Below the pieces are notes generated by a model. It saw only the letters and a list, made by a program, of their open reading frames with translations. It was not told the origin of the DNA and made no database searches. Below are positions 35,912-44,361 of a stretch of 64,000 nt of DNA, in pieces. Made by a program: the position numbers and the translations under genes. Source of the DNA: UBA4582 sp047629195 (GTDB taxonomy: Bacteria > Pseudomonadota > Gammaproteobacteria > Pseudomonadales > Azotimanducaceae); assembly GCA_047629195.1 (NCBI GenBank), contig JBLHWY010000006.1:25098-89097 (forward strand). The letters run 5' to 3'. Each line of letters begins with the position of its first letter. Position 1 is the first letter of the stretch.

Positions 35912-37710
35912 TGTAATTCAACACCTGAAGAAGCAGACTGCGATATATCAGTTTGATGAAGTGTACTTTGCTGAGGAGCTTCAGGAGAAGGAATGTCGTA
36001 GTCTTCTAATTCTCCCGCTACTCGCGCCACCTCTTCAATTGTAGTTTCACCTCTGAGAGCATATTGCATGGCGGCTTTATGTAGACGAACATAACGACTA
36101 TCACTGTTAGCAAGTGCATTAAGTTTCGTTGTATCACAGTCCCTCAATGCAGCAGCCATCTGAGGCGTTATCTCCAACATTTCAAATATGCCAACCCGGC
36201 CCAAGTAGCCAGTATTATTACAGCGCGAACAACCTTTACCTCTTTTAAAAACAGTCTTATCGCCATTTTTGTTTTTAACACCTCGACCAACAACCCACTC
36301 AAGGTCTATTTCATCTGGCTGATATTCTTCTATACAATACTCACAATTCTTTCTAATCAAGCGTTGTGCCAACACTGCCTTCAATGCAGCAGCAACTAGG
36401 AAGCCTTCAACTCCCATGTCAACTAAGCGAGTTGCACTTGATACTGCGTCGCTAGTATGGAGTGTCGAGAGCACAAGATGACCAGTCATCGAGGCACGCA
36501 ACGCGATCTGAGCCGATTCCTTATCCCGTATCTCGCCAATCAACATAACATCAGGGTCCTGACGTAACGCCACCCGCAGGACTGTTGAAAAATCCAAACC
36601 AATAGCGCTCCGGACTTGCACTTGATTGACTCTGGGCAGACGGTACTCAATCGGATCCTCGGAAGTGATTATTTTTCGTTCAGGAGTATTGAGCTCGCTT
36701 AAAGCACCGTAAAGAGTTGAAGTCTTACCACTTCCCGTTGGACCTGTTACCAGAATCAACCCGTTGGGCTTTCGAATAAGTCTTTGAAATCGTTCGAGCA
36801 ATATATGCGGCATGCCTATTCGATTGAGATCTGTCATTTGATTGGAATGGTCCAACAATCGCATGACCACTGCCTCACCGAACTGCAGCGGCATCGTAGA
36901 CAGTCGAACATCAACCTTTTTGCCTTTAACTTCCATCTCAAACCTGCCATCTTGCGGCAGTCTTTTTTCAGAAATATTCAGCCCGCAAAGTAGCTTCAAC
37001 CTTAATACCAGCGCTGCTGCGACACGAGTTTCTTTCATCACTTGCTCTTGCAGAACACCATCAACCCTCTGACGTATCCGTAGCACATCTTCATCGGGTT
37101 CAATGTGAATATCCGAAGCTTTTATCTGAACAGCATCTTCAAAAATCGAGGTCAACAAACGCACTACTGGCGCGTCGTCTCCCTCCGTAGACAATTGATC
37201 CAGCTTAAAGATTTCCGATGCAACTCCAAGAGAAACTTCCAATTCTTCAGCATGATCTGCAATATCCTGAGTTCGACGATAAACAACATCGAGCGACGCT
37301 AGCAATTCACTTTCGCGTACCACGGCCTGCTTGATACTCCTGCCTAACAGCCTGGACAATTCATCTACTGCAAATATATCCATAGGATCGGTCATGCCAA
37401 CTAAAAGATCTTTACGCTGATCCTCCAATATAATCGCACGGAACCGCCTAGCCATGGTCTCTGGTAGCTTTTTGACCAAATCAGCATTGAACTTAAACCG
37501 ACCAAGATCGACAAAAGGTATATTAAGTTGCTTCGACAAAATCGCGAGCATTTGGTCTTCTTCAACGAAACCCATATCTGACAATGTTCGGCCGAGACGC
37601 TGACCTGATTCTTTCTGCTGCGCTAGTGCCGCTACCAATTGATCTTCAGTAATGGCACCTTGTTGAATTAGCAGATCACCAATCCGTAATTTTTTGCCCG
37701 GTTGTGACAT
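35908..37710 (-). CDS. mshE: MshE, pilus extension ATPase with c-di-GMP-binding N-domain
   Basis: GspE/PilB-type ATPase that powers pilus extension. The N-terminal MshEN domain has two tandem c-di-GMP-binding motifs: RIGDLLIQQGAITEDQLVAALAQQ in two parts and RLGRTLSDMGFVEEDQMLAILSKQ, both of the RLGxxL..xG pattern. The C-terminal ATPase has Walker A GPTGSGKTSTLYG, the Asp box ITSEDPIEYRL, Walker B LIGEIRD and the tetracysteine zinc motif (CEYC ... CSRC). The 600-residue length is normal. The start overlaps the mshL stop as TGATG. Extension should therefore respond to cellular c-di-GMP. Confidence 0.96.
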   Translation of the reverse strand: MSQPGKKLRIGDLLIQQGAITEDQLVAALAQQKESGQRLGRTLSDMGFVEEDQMLAILSKQLNIPFVDLGRFKFNADLVKKLPETMARRFRAIILEDQRKDLLVGMTDPMDIFAVDELSRLLGRSIKQAVVRESELLASLDVVYRRTQDIADHAEELEVSLGVASEIFKLDQLSTEGDDAPVVRLLTSIFEDAVQIKASDIHIEPDEDVLRIRQRVDGVLQEQVMKETRVAAALVLRLKLLCGLNISEKRLPQDGRFEMEVKGKKVDVRLSTMPLQFGEAVVMRLLDHSNQMTDLNRIGMPHILLERFQRLIRKPNGLILVTGPTGSGKTSTLYGALSELNTPERKIITSEDPIEYRLPRVNQVQVRSAIGLDFSTVLRVALRQDPDVMLIGEIRDKESAQIALRASMTGHLVLSTLHTSDAVSSATRLVDMGVEGFLVAAALKAVLAQRLIRKNCEYCIEEYQPDEIDLEWVVGRGVKNKNGDKTVFKRGKGCSRCNNTGYLGRVGIFEMLEITPQMAAALRDCDTTKLNALANSDSRYVRLHKAAMQYALRGETTIEEVARVAGELEDYDIPSPEAPQQSTLHQTDISQSASSGVELQ

Positions 37711-39341
37711 CAGAAGCCCATCTTGCTAATGCGTTGTAGTGAATCAGAAACCTGCTCGTACTGCTTCTGCTCATCCAACACAATCGGCCGGACTAAAATA
37801 ACCAACTCACTTTGTTGAGAATTTTTCCTTTTTTGAGAAAAAGCAAAACCAAGGCCAGGCACACCACCAAACCCGGGGGGCCCCGCAGTTTGATTGCCGC
37901 CAGAAGACTTCATCAACCCGCCAATAACGATAACCTGATTATTTTTAGCTCTAACGATACTGTCTGACTCTCGAATAGTACTGAGAGCCAGAGGTAAATT
38001 CACTGTGTCATCACCAATTGTGACAACTTTAGTCTGATCATTAACCTCGCTCACTGTAGGATGTATATGCAAGATAACATCACCAGAACGGCTAATCTGC
38101 GGAGTTACATCGAGCGCAATACCCGAGAAAAATGGCGTTAGTGTGACACTTGGCGTCGTCGTCGTGGCATTGCCTGTTGTTGTTGTAGAAGTTACATCAG
38201 TAACAAAAAACTCATCGGTACCTACTTTAATCACGGCCTTCTGGTTATTAATCGTTGCAATTCTGGGGCTAGATAAAACCTTTACAACTCCCTGGGTTTC
38301 CAACAACTCCATGATGCCTGTAAAATCTGTCAACTGTAGCCCAACACCAAAAACACCACCTAACCCATCAGGATTTTGTATCCGCGGCCCATCCAACGCA
38401 GTACTGACCAAACCACCATCAGCACCGCTTATTTGACCCAACTCACTCCAGTCAATACCGCTCTGAAAAGATTGACTCAAAGCCACCTCAAGAATCTTCG
38501 CTTCAAGAATTACCTGGCGCTGCAAAGACCGTTCTGACATCGCGAGAAAGCTCGCTACCGAAGCAATCTCGTTAGACATTGCTCTAACGACAATCACACC
38601 AGCCTGTTCCATTACAACAACATTTCGACCATCTCTACTGCCTATAATCGATTTGATAGCTAGTCTCAGGTCGCTCCACAATTTGGACGTATTCTCTGTC
38701 CTCACTCTTGAACCAACCACCTCGCTAGAACCCTGGTTGCCGCCATTGCTTTCATTTGCATTGTTGGAATTTTGATTGTTTGAATTTTGATTGTTTGAAT
38801 TACCACCCGATCCAGCTTCCATTATGCTGCCTGTACTCACCCGCATTTCTGAAATACCATTACGCTGCAAGTTCACATAGTCGAGGGTAAATATTCTGGT
38901 CTGAAGTTGATTCGGCAACACACTGATGATACTGCCTGATAATTCAACATAGAGATTGTTTGTTTGCTGGAGAATCTCAAGTACTTCCGCAATCAAAACT
39001 TGTCTTAGCTCCAGACTAACGAAGCCATCAACTTCCGGGTGAACCACCATGTTGTAAGGAGATTCCTCCACCAAGCTCATGAGAAAAATGCTAATCGGCA
39101 CATCAACGGCTGCAACGTCAAATCGATTTTTGTTTTTGAATACCTCAAGCAGTTTTGACGCTTTCTCCTCTTTCCTGACTGTATCCTTTCGCATTTCTGG
39201 CACTGGATCTATTGATGCAACCAGCGCTTCGATTTGAGAATCAGTCTGGCGCATTGTTTCCATTGTTACGCAACCACCTAGTCCAAACAGAAAACTAGCT
39301 GTAAGCATCACTCGATGCATTATCCATTGTGTTTTTCTCAT
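37710..39341 (-). CDS. mshL: MshL, outer-membrane secretin
   Basis: Outer-membrane channel for the MSHA pilus. The N-terminal signal ends in a lipobox (LFGLGGCVT), so it is probably a lipoprotein. Next come an STN-type domain (DVAAVDVPISIFLMSLVEESPYN), a low-complexity Asn-rich linker (NNQNSNNQNSNN), and the secretin core with VILEAKILEVALSQSFQSGIDW, VLSSPRIATINNQKAVIKVG and VIVIGGLMK. I chose ATG 39341 (AGGA 5 nt upstream), giving 543 residues. An in-frame ATG at 39398 overlaps the mshK stop as ATGA and could be the true coupled start. Confidence 0.93.
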   Translation of the reverse strand: MRKTQWIMHRVMLTASFLFGLGGCVTMETMRQTDSQIEALVASIDPVPEMRKDTVRKEEKASKLLEVFKNKNRFDVAAVDVPISIFLMSLVEESPYNMVVHPEVDGFVSLELRQVLIAEVLEILQQTNNLYVELSGSIISVLPNQLQTRIFTLDYVNLQRNGISEMRVSTGSIMEAGSGGNSNNQNSNNQNSNNANESNGGNQGSSEVVGSRVRTENTSKLWSDLRLAIKSIIGSRDGRNVVVMEQAGVIVVRAMSNEIASVASFLAMSERSLQRQVILEAKILEVALSQSFQSGIDWSELGQISGADGGLVSTALDGPRIQNPDGLGGVFGVGLQLTDFTGIMELLETQGVVKVLSSPRIATINNQKAVIKVGTDEFFVTDVTSTTTTGNATTTTPSVTLTPFFSGIALDVTPQISRSGDVILHIHPTVSEVNDQTKVVTIGDDTVNLPLALSTIRESDSIVRAKNNQVIVIGGLMKSSGGNQTAGPPGFGGVPGLGFAFSQKRKNSQQSELVILVRPIVLDEQKQYEQVSDSLQRISKMGF

Positions 39342-39394
39342 CTCATTCCTTTTTACAGACCGCGTATTCACTCTATTTATTTTAAGAACGTCAA

Positions 39395-39796
39395 TCATGA
39401 CGCTTTCGGATTACTGTTTTTCACTAGCGTTACATCTTCGTTAATACGATGCTTTTCGAAATCCTGTTCAACATGTTTGGGCAATAGAAGACGAAGCTCT
39501 TCCCCCGATTTTTGCAATACAACTTCTTTTCGGGAGATCCTTTTCACGACATAGACACCAACTCGATCATTCTCTCTTATTCTTTTTCCATCAATCACCG
39601 CTAGTCTTGAAGACTCACCTAGAATAATTGTGCTCAACTTGGGGAGGCCGGTTCTCTCCTTCTCCACTCTTAACATGGAGATCGCAGAACCACCATTGCC
39701 AGAAGGATCTGTTGGATCACGGGACACTACCTCTGCCGCAAATGCAGTTTCAATATCAGTCATACACAGTATGAAAAGTAATGCTAATAACAACAT
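39395..39796 (-). CDS. mshK: MshK-like pilus assembly protein
   Basis: A 133-residue protein with an N-terminal signal-anchor (MLLLALLFILCM) and a small PilP-like beta-domain (GVYVVKRISRKEVVLQKSGEELRLLLPKH). The start ATG overlaps the mshJ stop as TAATG, so translation is coupled; a longer TTG frame exists. Identity rests mainly on position between mshJ and mshL and on the PilP-like pattern. Confidence 0.8.
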   Translation of the reverse strand: MLLLALLFILCMTDIETAFAAEVVSRDPTDPSGNGGSAISMLRVEKERTGLPKLSTIILGESSRLAVIDGKRIRENDRVGVYVVKRISRKEVVLQKSGEELRLLLPKHVEQDFEKHRINEDVTLVKNSNPKAS

Positions 39797-40485
39797 TAAA
39801 CACCCAACCAATGTTGGTCAGTACTCAGGGTTTCAATTTTAATTGTCAGGTTTCCGCTCGGATAACTATCAACTTCGTAGTCAAGCGAGTTCCATACAAA
39901 ACCCCAGGGCTGAGACTCTACGCTTTTCAAGTATTTCAACGAGCTCGAAAAACTACCCCTTAATTGTATTGACATACCATGCCTGAAGAGCTGCAAAGGT
40001 TTGCCAACTTGAGAAGTTGAATTTGAATTGCTGTCTGAATTCAGTGACGAACTCTTTTCAGGTGCAAGCAAAGGCTGAGGTACCATATTTTCAAATGCAA
40101 CCATTTTCATATCACTGGTAGCCACCAGTGATTGAAGCAAGCTAGGCATCACGTCAGGGGCAACCAGCAGGCTAGATAAATCACTTAGCTGACGATCAAG
40201 TTCGGCAACTCTTTGCCTTTGCACTAAAAACTCTTTCTTCTTTTGCCTCAACTCGATCTTTTCTTTTGGTTCATAGGTAAGTTTCTTCTGCAGACTCATC
40301 TGCGTATTCGAGAGCGAGACAACACGTCTTTCTACCTTTTCTGTTTCATTTATCAAAGAATCAATAATTAGAAATTGAAGCGCAAAGACAACGGTGACCG
40401 CTCCTGCTAGCCCAATAAGAACTTGTTCGCGCAGACTGCTTTCTTCGAATTTTTGAACTAACTCTTTTGGCTTCATCATCCTCAT
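39796..40485 (-). CDS. mshJ: MshJ-like pilus assembly protein (PilO type)
   Basis: A 229-residue bitopic membrane protein with a short cytoplasmic N-terminus, a membrane helix (VLIGLAGAVTVVFALQFLII), a coiled-coil region rich in Lys/Glu/Arg, and a periplasmic ferredoxin-like PilO domain ending in the ISLKGSF-like segment QLRGSFSSSLKYLKSVE. PilO-type proteins form the alignment complex linking the inner-membrane platform to the secretin. I chose ATG 40485 rather than a longer frame inside the preceding gene. Confidence 0.84.
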   Translation of the reverse strand: MRMMKPKELVQKFEESSLREQVLIGLAGAVTVVFALQFLIIDSLINETEKVERRVVSLSNTQMSLQKKLTYEPKEKIELRQKKKEFLVQRQRVAELDRQLSDLSSLLVAPDVMPSLLQSLVATSDMKMVAFENMVPQPLLAPEKSSSLNSDSNSNSTSQVGKPLQLFRHGMSIQLRGSFSSSLKYLKSVESQPWGFVWNSLDYEVDSYPSGNLTIKIETLSTDQHWLGV

Positions 40486-40486
40486 A

Positions 40487-41092
40487 TCAAATTTCTGTCC
40501 AACTGGTGACTTCGAACGAAACCTCATCATCGGCCTCGGCCTCGGCAATAATTACTTTTTTAAACGCCATCCCATCAAACGCAGCAACAGCACCCAACCG
40601 CTCAAGGTAGAGGGGCACCTTTTCTGCTTTTGAAGCATTACCTGCCATAATAAATTCTGAGGAACCGCCAATTGCGCTGCCTTTATAGCTAATTTTTGCT
40701 AACGCCACCCCTTGAATATGCTGAGAGGCCAGCCCGTCTAAATATTCAGAGAAAGGGACTTTTGTCCCATGTTGGCTCCGTTTCAACAGCGCGATAAGCT
40801 TGGCTTTAACTATCCGCTCCTTATTCACCAGCGCGACTTGTACATTTTCGTTTTGTAATTCGTTCGCATAATCGACGTTTGGTTTCTCCGCAATCTTAAG
40901 CCGAACAGCTTCATTGGCAGCCTCAAGCGTTTGCACGAAACCTAACTGCTTTTGCTGGCTATAGAACTCCATGCCTGCGAAAGCCCCATACACCAGTATG
41001 ATCAACAGCCACCCGCCAACAACAAAAGGCAATACAACTAGTGCGGTTTGCTGCATATCCAATTTTGCATAGAGATTTATTTGTTGAATCAT
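40487..41092 (-). CDS. PilN-type alignment-complex protein of the MSHA system
   Basis: A 201-residue protein with a PilN-like start (MIQQINLYAKL), one membrane helix (about 17-39), a coiled-coil stretch (KERIVKAKLIALLKR) and a periplasmic domain. PilN pairs with PilO-like proteins, here MshJ, whose gene begins 1 bp after this stop. In other msh clusters this position is called mshI2 or fused to mshI. The start motif NLY and the gene order support the call. Confidence 0.82.
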   Translation of the reverse strand: MIQQINLYAKLDMQQTALVVLPFVVGGWLLIILVYGAFAGMEFYSQQKQLGFVQTLEAANEAVRLKIAEKPNVDYANELQNENVQVALVNKERIVKAKLIALLKRSQHGTKVPFSEYLDGLASQHIQGVALAKISYKGSAIGGSSEFIMAGNASKAEKVPLYLERLGAVAAFDGMAFKKVIIAEAEADDEVSFEVTSWTEI

Positions 41093-41154
41093 CGTCCTTG
41101 TTATCCTTGAAACCTTATTCGCGTAGAAACCATGTACAGGCTATTTTTCAAGCA

Positions 41155-42099
41155 TTAATGAATTGTCTGTGAATTCGCGGCTCCCACTGCGGAAAAACAC
41201 TGATTCTGTAATTCGCCAGAAATTGGCTCTTTCATCTCAAAAAGCTCATTCAGATCTATAACTGTGACATCCATACCCAGTCGATCTCTAAGATGATTAC
41301 CTACCAATGTTGAATCAAGCCGAGTTGGACCTAGCACCACATTCCGAATATTGCCTTTCCTTAGCTGATTATCGTAATAATCCAGAGAACGCTGAATTTC
41401 GAGCAGCAACTCGTCTAATATTTCTTCTTGGCTGGTATCATCGGCCATCTCAAGCATCGTAAGCCCTGACTCCAGCTGTCGGGTCAGATACAAATCTCCT
41501 CCCTGACTCAGGTTAATTGTTCCATCACTGTTTCGCATATGCAGTAGCGCAGCCCCAGCTCCTTTCGTATCTGCCTCAAGCATATTTACAATATTCCTCA
41601 TTGCCAGCTCACAAATATCGACTGATTTAACGTCGACAGTTGCATCAAGTGCCGCGCGGGTGGCTTGTTCGACCAATGATCTTTCTGCGACCACTGCATA
41701 CACCATTTTATCTGAGCCGCGAAATGCGTCTTCCGGCAATGAGAAGCAGTCCACCAACACCTCGCCAAGAGGACCATCGATCTGATCCTTGAGCTGCCAT
41801 TTAACGGCATCACTCAGATCTGCTTCGTCCACATCCGGACGCCGAATGTAAAATAGCTTGTACATCGAAGGGTGCAACACGATATTCGTTGGCAGATCCT
41901 GACATTCCATATTATTGATATATTGCTTCAGTGCTCGGCCATTTTCCGCCAAGTCTGTACCCTCAATAAAGTAGCATTCGCATGCTTCTTTACTTTCGTC
42001 AGTACCCGGTTTTATTGTTGCAACCGCGATGCCTACAGGGCTAATTTCGATACCCAATCGCCCGGCACGTTTTTTCTTTCGCTTATTAAATCCAAACAC
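41155..42099 (-). CDS. mshI: MshI, PilM-like cytoplasmic pilus protein
   Basis: A 314-residue actin-like protein, the first gene of the cluster. It carries the PilM-type segments RRPDVDEADLSDAVKWQLKDQ, VDICELAMRNIVNML and LLLEIQRSLDYYDNQLRKG. It starts with GTG (42099) after a GAGG ribosome-binding site. PilM proteins bind PilN at the membrane. It begins the reading direction away from trmL, so the 155-bp gap likely holds divergent promoters. Confidence 0.86.
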   Translation of the reverse strand: MFGFNKRKKKRAGRLGIEISPVGIAVATIKPGTDESKEACECYFIEGTDLAENGRALKQYINNMECQDLPTNIVLHPSMYKLFYIRRPDVDEADLSDAVKWQLKDQIDGPLGEVLVDCFSLPEDAFRGSDKMVYAVVAERSLVEQATRAALDATVDVKSVDICELAMRNIVNMLEADTKGAGAALLHMRNSDGTINLSQGGDLYLTRQLESGLTMLEMADDTSQEEILDELLLEIQRSLDYYDNQLRKGNIRNVVLGPTRLDSTLVGNHLRDRLGMDVTVIDLNELFEMKEPISGELQNQCFSAVGAANSQTIH

Positions 42100-42254
42100 A
42101 GAATCTCTCGCCTCTTAAACGTACTCATATGCAGGCTTTCGCCAAGTTAACTAAGCAACAAGTAATACTATCTCTAAGAAGTGTAGACTATGATTTCGAC
42201 ATTCACGCATACTAGAATTAAACTTACCCCAAAGCCCCAAAACCGGAAGACCTG

Positions 42255-42719
42255 ATGCTTAGCGTTGCTTTGTTTGAACCAGAAATACCGCCGAATACCG
42301 GAAACATCATCAGACTATGTGCTAATACAGGCGCAGATCTACATATCATCGAGCCCATGGGGTTTGAACTAGATGACAAAAGGTTAAGAAGGGCAGGCCT
42401 GGACTATCATGAATGGGCTGAGATTAGGCTTCACGATTCGATTGCAGCGTTAATAGAGGCCTTATCTGGGTCACGCATTTACGCTGTCACAACTAAGGGT
42501 AAACGACACTATGCAGAAGTTGAATTTGCGCTAAATGATGTATTGCTATTCGGACCGGAGACTCGAGGACTCCCCGATGAAGTACTTAACGCCTTACCCG
42601 AAGAGCAAAGAATCCGTATTCCTATGCGCGAGAATTCACGCAGCATGAATCTTTCAAATGCCGCATCAGTGCTCGTCTATGAAGCCTGGCGACAGTTAAA
42701 TTTCGTCGGTGGCACTTAG
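42255..42719 (+). CDS. trmL: TrmL, tRNA (cytidine/uridine-2'-O-)-methyltransferase
   Basis: SPOUT-class methyltransferase acting on the wobble base of tRNA-Leu. It has 154 residues, full family length. Diagnostic parts are FEPEIPPNTGNIIRLCANTGADLHIIEPMGF, RRAGLDYHEWA, LLFGPETRGLP and RIPMRENSRSMNLSNAASVLVYEAWRQ, which form the trefoil knot that binds SAM. It lies next to the secB-grxC-yibN group, on the opposite strand. Confidence 0.97.
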   Translation: MLSVALFEPEIPPNTGNIIRLCANTGADLHIIEPMGFELDDKRLRRAGLDYHEWAEIRLHDSIAALIEALSGSRIYAVTTKGKRHYAEVEFALNDVLLFGPETRGLPDEVLNALPEEQRIRIPMRENSRSMNLSNAASVLVYEAWRQLNFVGGT

Positions 42720-42896
42720 ATTAAGAATCTTAGCCTAAGGGTTTAGACTATTAGGGGTTTAGATTAGGTGACTAGTTGGTTCCCGTCCGTAAATACCGCT
42801 TCAAACGTAAATTCCCCAGACTTTTCAGATCTGTTGGTTTAGGAATCAATAGGTTGTCGGGAAGTAACCATGGAGATCTTAGTTTCTGGATGATTA

Positions 42897-43391
42897 CTAG
42901 TTAACTATCGGCGCTGGATTAGCCTGTTGCTGTTCTGACCGCTGACGCTTGGACTGTTCGTAAATTGCGTCAAAGTTAACGGGCGCTAACATTAACGGCG
43001 GAAAACTTGCCTTAAGTACCAGTGAATCAATAGCCTCGCGAACATAGGGGAAAAGTACACTGGGGCAAAAGCTGCCCAAAGTCTGTGACAACGCTTCGTC
43101 ACCCAATCCCTTGATGAGAAAGATTCCTGCTTGCTGAACTTCTGCAAGGTACATCACTTCGTCAGCTTCATTTCGGGTCGTAATGGTGACATGGAGAACG
43201 ACTTCGAATACATCATTCTCCAACCGGCTGTGACGAGTATTTAGGTCCAGGTTGACCTTAGGTTTCCATTGATCAACAAAACAGGCAGGAGCTCGCGGTG
43301 ATTCAAAGGACGCATCCTTGACATAAATACGTTGAAGCGCGAACTGCGCGCCTTCTGCGCCTTCATTTGTTGTTTGCGGTTGATCACTCAT
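42897..43391 (-). CDS. secB: SecB, protein-export chaperone
   Basis: Tetrameric cytoplasmic chaperone that keeps precursors unfolded and hands them to SecA. The 164-residue protein has FALQRIYVKDASFESPRAP, QWKPKVNLDLNTRHSRLENDVFEVVLHVTIT and CPSVLFPYVREAIDSLVLKASFPPLMLAPVNFDAIYEQ, all strongly family-specific. Downstream of the grxC gene on the same strand, as in many Gammaproteobacteria. Confidence 0.97.
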   Translation of the reverse strand: MSDQPQTTNEGAEGAQFALQRIYVKDASFESPRAPACFVDQWKPKVNLDLNTRHSRLENDVFEVVLHVTITTRNEADEVMYLAEVQQAGIFLIKGLGDEALSQTLGSFCPSVLFPYVREAIDSLVLKASFPPLMLAPVNFDAIYEQSKRQRSEQQQANPAPIVN

Positions 43392-43514
43392 TGATATGCT
43401 CCAGATACTCGAGGCCTTGATCCTCGAGCAAACTTTAAAATTGAATTAGTTAATAATACCGACGAACTCGAAATTTCAGAGGCTATGACTGAGATCACTA
43501 AATGTCTGAAATAC

Positions 43515-43784
43515 TTAATCGGCTTTTTGTCCCGCTAGATGTTCATCTAGTTTACCTTGGCGTTCAAGTTGCATAAGCTCGTCGCATCCGCCGACGTGAT
43601 AGTCTCCTATCCAAATCTGGGGCACCGTATGCTGACCTGATTTATTCATCATCTCACGTCTTAACTCAGGGTTCCCATCGACAGCTAAATCCTGAAACTT
43701 CACACCCTTTTGACTAAGAAGCTGCTTCGCACGAACGCAAAATGGACAAAACCGGGTTGTATACATTGTGACTAGATTATTCAT
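43515..43784 (-). CDS. grxC: GrxC, glutaredoxin 3
   Basis: Small glutathione-dependent disulphide reductase of 89 residues. It shows MYTTRFCPFCVRAKQLL with the CPFC active site (CPYC in E. coli), then HTVPQIWIGDYHVGGCDELMQLE with cis-Pro and the GG-CDD-like glutathione-binding end. I chose ATG 43784 over an in-frame TTG at 43799. It lies between the rhodanese gene and secB, the common arrangement. Confidence 0.95.
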   Translation of the reverse strand: MNNLVTMYTTRFCPFCVRAKQLLSQKGVKFQDLAVDGNPELRREMMNKSGQHTVPQIWIGDYHVGGCDELMQLERQGKLDEHLAGQKAD

Positions 43785-43817
43785 TTCCTGATTCTCCAAC
43801 GCATGAATAGCAACAAA

Positions 43818-44237
43818 TTAGCTCTTAATCAGTGGCAGATTAGCAGCAGACCATTCTGCCATGCCACCAGACAACCGATGAATCTGTTCATAGCCCAGCG
43901 CTTTCAACTTTTTCCCAGCAGCGCTTGAGCTTTGACCCATTTTACAAACAATCACAATCGGTGTTTCTTTGTGTTTTTCAAGTTCTGATGCCCTATTGTC
44001 CAGGCTAGATAGAGGGATGTTAATGGCATCGACAATATGCCCAGCGCCGAATTCCTTTCCATCTCGGATATCCAGAACGACAGCATTTTCACGATTTATC
44101 ATGTTAACTACTGAAGACGTTGAGATGGAAGAGCCACCTTGCTTGCCCTCGTTAACGAAAAACGCCACCGCAAGAAAAACGAAAGTACCAACCAGAATAT
44201 AATGATTTCCGATAAACTCAAATATTTGCTCAATCAT
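43818..44237 (-). CDS. rhodanese-like membrane protein (YibN type)
   Basis: A 139-residue protein with an N-terminal membrane helix (HYILVGTFVFLAVAFFV) and a single rhodanese domain (AVVLDIRDGKEFGAGHIVDAINIPLS, ending GGMAEWSAANLPL). The active-site cysteine is in IVCKMGQSSSAAGKKL. This is the classic yibN upstream of grxC-secB. Sulfurtransferase activity is possible; the physiological substrate is unknown. Confidence 0.92.
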   Translation of the reverse strand: MIEQIFEFIGNHYILVGTFVFLAVAFFVNEGKQGGSSISTSSVVNMINRENAVVLDIRDGKEFGAGHIVDAINIPLSSLDNRASELEKHKETPIVIVCKMGQSSSAAGKKLKALGYEQIHRLSGGMAEWSAANLPLIKS

Positions 44238-44361
44238 AAAGTCACACCTAACTTGCCAGGGACCAGCTTAAAAACAGTCGCGCAGTATACACTAAAGGAC
44301 GTAAAATTCATTTTCAGAAAGCGTATTTAAACTTTATTCCCGATTCAACGAGACTCTTCCT

